18,130 bases of DNA, taken from contig JBEKCQ010000103.1 of the NCBI GenBank assembly GCA_050014795.1, forward strand, positions 1-18,130, written 5' to 3'. Position 1 is the first letter of the stretch. Each line of letters opens with the position of its first letter. The notes below the pieces were generated by a model that was given only the letters and a program-made list of their open reading frames with translations, ran no database searches and was not told where the DNA came from. Below, one piece after another: positions 12,744 to 18,130 of this stretch. This DNA is from JALHUF01 sp050014795. GTDB taxonomy: Bacteria; Acidobacteriota; Terriglobia; UBA7540. Both the position numbers and the translations under genes were made by a program.

Positions 12744-14848
12744 CTACGGAGCTGAGCCCGCCGCCTGCCCGCTCACTTCGCTCAGGGCCTGGCGCGTAGC
12801 AGTCAGCAGCGCTTCCGGGCCGACGGGCTTGCCTGTGGCCTTCATCATCCAGAGGTCCGGAGCGATCCCTCCTAATGTGGCCATGCGCTCGAATTCTGAT
12901 CCAATGTTGCCCGCCTTGTCCATCTGCTCGCCGATCTGGAAGGCAATCAGGTGCCCAATCGGATAATCGGGAAGGTAAAGAGGCGCCTCGATCATGTGCG
13001 AATAGACGGCTAGCAGGACGACGTCACGCTTCTTGAACACTGGCGCGTAATACTGATTCCAGACTTCCTTGGCGATGCGGACTGCATATCCACCAACGCC
13101 GTTCCTGAGATTTCGTAGGTCATCCAGAAATCGAAAAGAATCTTCAGCGCCCGGTTCTTCGGGTCCGGCCGGGCAAGTCCCAGCAACTCAAGATCGCGTT
13201 CCTGGAACACGAAGGCGAGAGCTTCCGTGAAGGCGTTGTTGGGCACACCCTCGAGCAGGGTGTGATCCACCAAGTTGAGCGAGAAGGTTTGCTCGACGTT
13301 GTGGCCCATTTCGTGGACGGCAATGTTGAACCCCTTGTAGTTCATCCCGTCCTTTTCAACCCGGGTCCGGAGATGCGCCTTCTCCGACCGCATCTCCGCT
13401 CCCATGGCGTGACCGGAGCCGCGCGCCGGATCCACAATGATGTTGCTTGCCAGATACTCCGCCCGCTCGCGGGAGAATCCCAAATGCATCAGGAGGTTGG
13501 GGATGTCCTGCTTGTATGCTTCTGCCGTGGGGTATTTCTGGGCCACGAGGGCATTCAGTTGCGCCTCAGTGTAGTCGCCGCGCGGGCGAAAGCCGTCGTA
13601 GTAGAGGTCAAAGGGCTCCAGCGGCCGGCCCAGGCGCGCCTCGATCAGCTTCGCTACTTCCGGCACCAGCGGCGAGGAGACGACTTGCTCGAGCATGGCC
13701 TTCACGCGCGCCTCGGGAATCTCGCGGTCTTCATCAAATCGCCGCGCGATGAGGGTGGGCGCCGTCGGTGAATAGGGGTCGAGTTTCTTCGAGGCGCGGA
13801 ACACGTTCAGCAATTGCGCATACCGGACATCGGGTTCCGGAGCATTGAGGGCAGCGCTGCTTGGCGTCTTTCTGATTGCCGCACCGCCTTCCGCATCTTT
13901 CACCGCCGCCGGCTTCACCTCGTTCGTGTACGGGTTCCAGTCGAAATTGGGGCTGTCAATGACCGCCGCCGGAATCGTCTGCGTGACAATGCGTTCCATC
14001 ACCCGCTGGATCATGCGTTGTTTGGCGAGGCCCTGCTCGGCGTCGCGGTAATCGGCTTTAATCTCGTCCCGCAGGTTCCAGTGGGAAAGCAACCGGAGCT
14101 TGGGCGGGAACAGCCGCGTGCCGTCCGCCTCCACCAAGTCATGCATCCAGATGTTGTACTGGGCGATGTAGCGGCCGGCCTCCGCTTCCGCCCGGGCGAT
14201 GGCCAGGTTCACCTCAGCAGGAACGCGCTTGGCATACCGCTGGGCCAGCCGCGCCTCGGCCCACTGGCGACGTGACCACTTCTCACCTTGGGTAAGCCGC
14301 TCCTCAAGTGTGGTCAGCGGGAAATTGAGCAGCACCGTGAAGGCGAGTTTGTTCTGGAAAAAGTCGTCGCCGATGTGTGCCCCAGGGCCGTATCCGGCAA
14401 ACGCCTCATCAAAAGGCAGGATGGGACCGAGATCGAGATCAGTCTGATTGCTGAACTCGCGTTCGATCTCGTGCAGGTGGCCGTCGAGTTGTTCCATGTG
14501 GTGCTCAAAGCGATTGAACAGGGTATCGAGCGTCGCCGGGTCACCGGCAAAGTTACTCCGCACGAAACCCTCAAAGACGCCGGCATTGCCGTCTGCAGGG
14601 CGCCAGAACTTCGCCACCTGCTGCAAGCCGCGCGCGAGCCGGGCCCGTTGCGCTTCGCCATACTTCTGGACAAGTTCGGTTTCCAGCTTCCCCATCGAGG
14701 CTTTCATCCAGGGGAGCTGCGGTGGCGATTGTTCCTTGACCTGCTGCGGCGCCGCCGGTCGCGCGTGCGGTCCAGACAGCAACAAAGCGGAAACTGCCGC
14801 CAGAATCAGAACCTGCGTTTTCAGAATGCCCTTGAGTTGATTTGTCAT
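12744..14848 (-). pseudogene. M3-like exported zinc metallopeptidase, disrupted by deletion/frameshift
   Basis: The first open part (14848 down to ~13085) has a signal peptide (core about residues 8-25). A long helical region follows, then VHEMGHNVEQ with HExxH at 512-516 and a further zinc ligand E542 in AFTEALAFVFQERD, the M3/M2-like arrangement. Near 13085 the frame changes. After GTALVDM the reading frame is lost, while another frame resumes at AVRIAKEVWNQYYAPVF and continues SHMIEAPLYLPDYPIGHLIA to a stop at 12744. The family normally has a short helical stretch between these two blocks, so I infer loss of roughly 20 codons with a length not divisible by three, not a single-base slip. 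The truncated product would keep the zinc site but lose the C-terminal substrate-binding helices. CAGGAGGCGG lies nine bases before the ATG at 14848. The gene follows ligA by 58 bases. Confidence 0.75.
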
Positions 14849-14866
14849 TTTGAACCGCCTCCTGCG

Positions 14867-14881
14867 TCCCGCGATGCGGGA
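14867..14881. repeat. Short palindrome between ligA and the peptidase gene
   Basis: TCCCGC (14867-14872) and GCGGGA (14876-14881) flank GAT. It lies in the 58-base gap, just upstream of the peptidase ribosome site. It is the same style of unit as 3519-3532 and those inside the RNase P RNA. Confidence 0.5.
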
Positions 14882-14906
14882 TGGAGCTACCGACAGAACC
14901 CAGCCT

Positions 14907-16913
14907 CTACTTCAGCAACTTCAGCAATTCAGCCTCATCTACAGTTGTCACGCCGAGCGAGCGGGCTTTGTCGAGTTTGGAGCCGGGGTCGGCGCCGGCG
15001 ACGACATAGTCAGTCTTCTTGCTGACCGAACCGACGACGCGCCCGCCGGCTTCTTCGATCAGGCGAGTGGCTTCTTCGCGCGAGTACGTGGGCAGCGTGC
15101 CGGTGAGGACGAACTGCTTGCCAGCGAGTTTGCCTTCTGCCTTGCGGACTTTCTTCTGCTCGAACTGCAAGCCAGCCTTACGGAGTTTCTCGAGCACGGC
15201 GAGGTTCTGCTTCTCGCGGAAGAATTGCCGGATGCTTTCCGCCACGCGAGGTCCGACTTCTTCGACCTCGTAAAGCTCTTCCTCAGTGGCTTTGGCCAGT
15301 TTATCGAGCGAGCCAAAGTGCTCGGCCAGGAACTGCCCGGTGCGTTCGCCGACAAAGCGGATTCCGATAGCAAAGATGACGCGCGCGAGTTCCACCTTCT
15401 TGCTGTTCTCGATTTCTTCGAGCAGGTTCGAAGCGGACTTGTCGGCCATACGCTCCAGATTCGCCAACTGCTCGTGCGTCAAGCTGTAGAGGTCGGCGAC
15501 GTCGTGAACGAATCCCTTGTCCACCAGTTGATCCACCAGTTTGTCGCCCAGGCCGTCGATGTTCATGGCGCGCCGGCCCGCAAAGTAAAGCAGCGTCTCC
15601 TTGAGCTTCGCGGGGCAGGCAGTGTTCACGCAGCGGTAGGCAACCTCGCCCTCGGAGCGGTAAACGTCCCCGCCGCACACAGGGCACCTCTTGGGCATGC
15701 GGAATTCCCGCCCGTCCGGGGCCTGCTTCATCACTTTGACCACTTGCGGGATCACTTCGCCGGCCCGCCGGATAAGAACTGTGTCGCCAATCTTCACGCC
15801 CAGGCGCTCGATTTCGTCCATGTTGTGGAGCGTGGCATGGCTCACCGTGACGCCGCCCACGTCCACAGGTTTCAAGTCGGCCACGGGCGTCAAGGTCCCG
15901 GTACGTCCCACCTGCGCGCGGATGTTCACCACCTGCGTGGTGGCTTGGCGCGCGGGATACTTGTAAGCGACGGCCCAACGCGGCGACTTGGCGGTGGTGC
16001 CGAGCTCCGCCCAGAGTCGCGCGTCGTTGACCTTGACGACAATTCCGTCAATCTCGTACTCCAGGCTGTCGCGTTTCGTCTCCCATTCCTGGATGTATTC
16101 CAGCAACTCCTCAAAAGACCGGCAGAGCCGCCGGTGCGGGTTGACTTTGAAGCCCAGCTTGGCGAGCGCGTCCAGCGCCTTCCACTGCTCAGGCAGGGCC
16201 GCGCCGCCGTCCACCAGGAGTTGATAGAGGTACATGTCGAGCTTGCGCTCGGCGACGATTCGCGGATCGAGTTGCCGCATGGAGCCCGCCGCCGAGTTGC
16301 GCGGATTGGCAAACTTGGGCTCGCCGACGGCTTCGCGCTGCGCGTTTACGTGCTCGAAGGCTCGGCGGGTCATGATAACCTCGCCGCGCACTTCGAAACG
16401 CTTGGGCCGCCCGATGGCTGTCAGCATCTTGGGATCGATTCGCAGCGGCACGGAGCGGATGGTTCTCACGTTTCCGGTGACATCCTCGCCTTCCATGCCA
16501 TCGCCGCGCGTGACGCCGCGAGTCAAGGAGCCGTCGTCGTAGGTCAGCGCCATCGAGAGCCCGTCGAGCTTCAGCTCGCCCACGTAGTCCACCTGCGCGC
16601 GCCCCGAGAGTTCGCGCACGCGCCGGTCAAAATCCTTCAGTTCCTCCACCGAGTAGGTGTTGTCCAGGCTGAGCATCTGCACGGAGTGGCGAACCTTGGG
16701 GAACTCGGCGGCGGGTTGGCCGCCCACGCGCTGCGTGGGTGAATCGGAGGTCACCAGTTCCGGGTGCTCGCGCTCCAGGTCTTGCAGTCGGCGCATCAGC
16801 TTGTCAAACTCGAAGTCGGAGATCTCCGGGTCGTTCAGGACGTAGTAGCGATGCTCGTGGTAGCGGATATCGTCCCGCAGCTTCTTGATTTCTTTCTCCA
16901 GGCTCTTGGTCAC
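14907..16913 (-). CDS. ligA: NAD-dependent DNA ligase
   Basis: This encodes 668 residues, close to the 671 of E. coli LigA. The enzyme seals nicks in DNA during replication and repair using NAD as AMP donor. Domains in order: an Ia domain with YHEHRYYVLNDPEISDFEFD, and the adenylation domain with the KxDG motif in GELKLDGLSM (lysine at residue 115 from the chosen start). The OB domain contains VGRTGTLTPVADL. A four-cysteine zinc finger (CPVCGG...YRCVNTACPAK), helix-hairpin-helix repeats (DGLGDKLVDQLVDKG and FVGERTGQFLAEHFG) and a C-terminal BRCT domain (FVLTGTLPTYSREEATRLIE to the end) follow. The GTG at 16913 is preferred because GAGGGA lies six bases upstream and the protein then aligns with the family N-terminus; an ATG 22 codons upstream would lie at or before the likely promoter. 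Confidence 0.98.
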   Translation of the reverse strand: MTKSLEKEIKKLRDDIRYHEHRYYVLNDPEISDFEFDKLMRRLQDLEREHPELVTSDSPTQRVGGQPAAEFPKVRHSVQMLSLDNTYSVEELKDFDRRVRELSGRAQVDYVGELKLDGLSMALTYDDGSLTRGVTRGDGMEGEDVTGNVRTIRSVPLRIDPKMLTAIGRPKRFEVRGEVIMTRRAFEHVNAQREAVGEPKFANPRNSAAGSMRQLDPRIVAERKLDMYLYQLLVDGGAALPEQWKALDALAKLGFKVNPHRRLCRSFEELLEYIQEWETKRDSLEYEIDGIVVKVNDARLWAELGTTAKSPRWAVAYKYPARQATTQVVNIRAQVGRTGTLTPVADLKPVDVGGVTVSHATLHNMDEIERLGVKIGDTVLIRRAGEVIPQVVKVMKQAPDGREFRMPKRCPVCGGDVYRSEGEVAYRCVNTACPAKLKETLLYFAGRRAMNIDGLGDKLVDQLVDKGFVHDVADLYSLTHEQLANLERMADKSASNLLEEIENSKKVELARVIFAIGIRFVGERTGQFLAEHFGSLDKLAKATEEELYEVEEVGPRVAESIRQFFREKQNLAVLEKLRKAGLQFEQKKVRKAEGKLAGKQFVLTGTLPTYSREEATRLIEEAGGRVVGSVSKKTDYVVAGADPGSKLDKARSLGVTTVDEAELLKLLK

Positions 16914-16943
16914 CGTGAATCCCTCATACCGGCAGATACGTGG

Positions 16944-16949
16944 ATTATA
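16944..16949 (-). promoter_or_regulatory. Likely -10 element of the ligA promoter
   Basis: A perfect TATAAT on the minus strand lies 31-36 bases before the ligA GTG, giving a leader of about 24 bases. The -35 region at 16-18 bases spacing (GCGCAA and neighbours) is poor, so the call rests mainly on the -10. It also argues against a ligA start further upstream. Confidence 0.45.
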
Positions 16950-16989
16950 CAGGGGAAGCGCGCGACTTGCGCCGCGCACGAAGCCCTGC

Positions 16990-17019
16990 TTGACAGACCC
17001 GCAAGGCGCTTGCTAGTTT
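16990..17019 (+). promoter_or_regulatory. Sigma-70 type promoter of the DUF5666-like gene
   Basis: TTGACA (16990-16995), a spacer of 18 bases and TAGTTT (17014-17019) preceded by TGC, which gives an extended -10. Transcription would start near 17026, about 39 bases before the ATG at 17065. It is divergent from the ligA promoter in the same 151-base gap. Confidence 0.6.
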
Positions 17020-17064
17020 CGAGGTGCGCCCGGCAGAAGGCGCATGGGTCGAGGGAGCAATAAC

Positions 17065-17457
17065 ATGAAGTCCAGAGTCGTGTTGCTGACGGTTGCCCTC
17101 ACTGTTCTGGCCATCCCCGGGATGAGCCTGGGACAACATCACGAGACGCCTAAGTCCGAGACGGCGCGTTTTGGCGATCCCACATCCACCACGCGGGCAT
17201 ATCAGGATTACCTGTATGGCGTCATCAAGACTCTGGACAAGAACGAACTGGTGCTCGACAAGACGAAGTTCGGCATCGACCAGAGCGTTAAGCTCAACGC
17301 GAAGACCAAGTACCTCCGCGACGGGAAACCGAGCTCGTGGGACCGGCTGGCCGTCGGGGACCAGATCTGGGTGGACGTGAAGACGGACAAGAAAACTGGC
17401 GAAATGACCGCCAAGAAAGTGCTCACCGGCGTGGTCGCCCCCACGATTCGCAAGTGA
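17065..17457 (+). CDS. Exported DUF5666-like beta-rich protein
   Basis: This encodes 130 residues. The ATG at 17065 was chosen because GAGGGAG lies eight bases upstream and a signal peptide then starts cleanly (KSR, core VVLLTVALTVLAIPG, probable cleavage after SLG near residue 23). An ATG seven codons earlier would add GRGSNN before it. The mature part has a short linker, then YLYGVIKTLDKNELVLDKTK, VKLNAKTKYLRDGKPSSWDR, LAVGDQIWVDVK and MTAKKVLTG. This is the strand pattern of DUF5666-type domains (a small beta barrel with TKxxxDGKxxxxxxLxVGDxVxV). It is probably periplasmic or surface-located. The function is unknown. Confidence 0.8.
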   Translation: MKSRVVLLTVALTVLAIPGMSLGQHHETPKSETARFGDPTSTTRAYQDYLYGVIKTLDKNELVLDKTKFGIDQSVKLNAKTKYLRDGKPSSWDRLAVGDQIWVDVKTDKKTGEMTAKKVLTGVVAPTIRK

Positions 17458-17490
17458 ACTGTAGGCGCTGGGCACGGAATGCCAACGACA

Positions 17491-17621
17491 TGAGGATGAA
17501 GTGTGGAGTATGAAGTAGGAAGTATGAGGTACGGGCTTTTCGGTCGCTTTCATAGAGGAGTGCGGACGTCCGTTACTTGTCCTTCGCCTTTCACACTTGA
17601 GCCTTCAACCTTTAACCTTCT
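17491..17621. repeat. Two low-complexity mosaic tracts in the gap before the lipid-kinase gene
   Basis: The first tract (17491-17531) is a degenerate purine-rich series of GAAGT, GGAGTATGAAGT and GGAAGTATGAGGT units. The second (17578-17621) is a pyrimidine-rich series of CCTTC, CCTTT and CTTCAACC units, roughly the opposite-strand composition of the first. Neither encodes a plausible protein. They belong to the same kind of decaying simple-sequence DNA as 2620-2700. Confidence 0.6.
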
Positions 17622-17633
17622 CGGGCCCTTCCC

Positions 17634-18130
17634 TTGACGAACGCCACGCTCATCTACAATCCGGTGGCCGGGCGTCATCCCGCGCGACGCGAGCGACAAG
17701 TGCGCGAAGCCGCGGAAGTCCTGCGCCAAGGGGGCATCGAAGTCAAACTCGCGCCGACCACCGGGCCGGGCGTGGCACAGGACCTGGCGCGAGCCGCCGT
17801 CGACGAGGGTGTTCCGCTGGTCCTGGTTTGTGGCGGCGACGGCACGGTGAACGAAGCCCTCAACGGGCTGGTGCCGGGCAATGCCACGCTCGGCATCATG
17901 CCCGGAGGAACCGCCAACATCATCGGCAAGGAGCTGCGGCTTCCGCATCATCCCGTGCGTGCCGCCCGCGCCTTGCCCAACTGGACGCCGCGACGCATCG
18001 CTCTGGGGCGCGCCACCTGGGGCGATCCCGCCTCCTCGGCGCGACCGCAGAGCCGCTTGTTCATCAGCGTGGCGGGAATCGGTTTCGATGCCTACATCAT
18101 TCACCGGCTTTCCTGGTCGCTGAAAATGGG
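17634..18130 (+). CDS. Diacylglycerol kinase catalytic-domain lipid kinase, C-terminus beyond window
   Basis: The first 165 codons are visible, open to the right edge. Motifs of the DAGK_cat/LCB5 family are in order: ATLIYNPVAGR (4-14), PLVLVCGGDGTVNEALNGL (61-79, nucleotide-binding GGDGT), GIMPGGTANIIGKE (87-100) and LFISVAGIGFDA. These enzymes phosphorylate lipids such as diacylglycerol or sphingoid bases with ATP at the inner face of the cytoplasmic membrane; the substrate here cannot be told. The start is taken as TTG at 17634: an in-frame stop lies at 17613, no ATG or GTG occurs between, and the protein then begins at the normal place. No Shine-Dalgarno sequence is visible; the leader is a pyrimidine-rich simple-sequence tract. 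Confidence 0.88.
   Translation, partial: MTNATLIYNPVAGRHPARRERQVREAAEVLRQGGIEVKLAPTTGPGVAQDLARAAVDEGVPLVLVCGGDGTVNEALNGLVPGNATLGIMPGGTANIIGKELRLPHHPVRAARALPNWTPRRIALGRATWGDPASSARPQSRLFISVAGIGFDAYIIHRLSWSLKM

Noticed and set aside
14850..16742. A 630-codon open frame on the plus strand opposite ligA.
   Set aside because: It is an antisense shadow of the high-GC ligA gene; the composition is not protein-like and ligA on the other strand has every family motif.

Overview
The window looks like chromosomal DNA of a GC-rich, Gram-negative-type soil bacterium. The gene families and the style of the intergenic repeats suggest Acidobacteriota, but that is inference: no 16S rRNA or other decisive marker is present. 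No tRNA, rRNA, CRISPR array, transposase or phage gene was seen.

Layout, left to right. (1) 1-2360, minus strand: the N-terminal part of a lysylphosphatidylglycerol synthase/flippase-type membrane protein that runs off the left edge, a small exported protein of unknown function, and an orphan protein of lower GC content. Repeat-rich gaps at 1330-1736 and 2361-2951 flank the orphan. (2) 2952-7581, plus strand: a tight cluster that reads as one cell-envelope stress module. It holds an ECF sigma factor, its zinc-finger transmembrane anti-sigma factor (ATGA overlap), a B-box/TM2/LiaI-like membrane protein (ATGA overlap), three tandem paralogous 63-70 residue proteins with one membrane helix and a charged coiled coil, a small LiaI-like membrane protein, and a large LiaI-like plus DUF4097 protein. 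(3) 7667-9608, minus strand: aroA (EPSP synthase) and, upstream of it, an RNase P RNA gene with a near-consensus sigma-70 promoter. (4) 9639-12667, plus strand: an exported HExxH protein and an exported GH29 alpha-L-fucosidase. (5) 12744-16913, minus strand: ligA (NAD-dependent DNA ligase), followed by an M3-like exported metallopeptidase gene broken by a deletion/frameshift near 13085. (6) 17065-18130, plus strand: a DUF5666-like exported protein and the start of a diacylglycerol-kinase-family lipid kinase that runs off the right edge.

The most interesting system is the 2952-7581 module. Its parts recall the Psp and Lia envelope-stress responses (small helix-plus-coiled-coil proteins, LiaI/LiaF-type membrane segments, DUF4097), but here they sit under an ECF sigma/anti-sigma pair and include a triplicated small protein. 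A second theme is repetitive DNA. Short GC-rich palindromes recur between genes, inside the RNase P RNA and at gene ends, and decaying low-complexity mosaics sit in several gene gaps.
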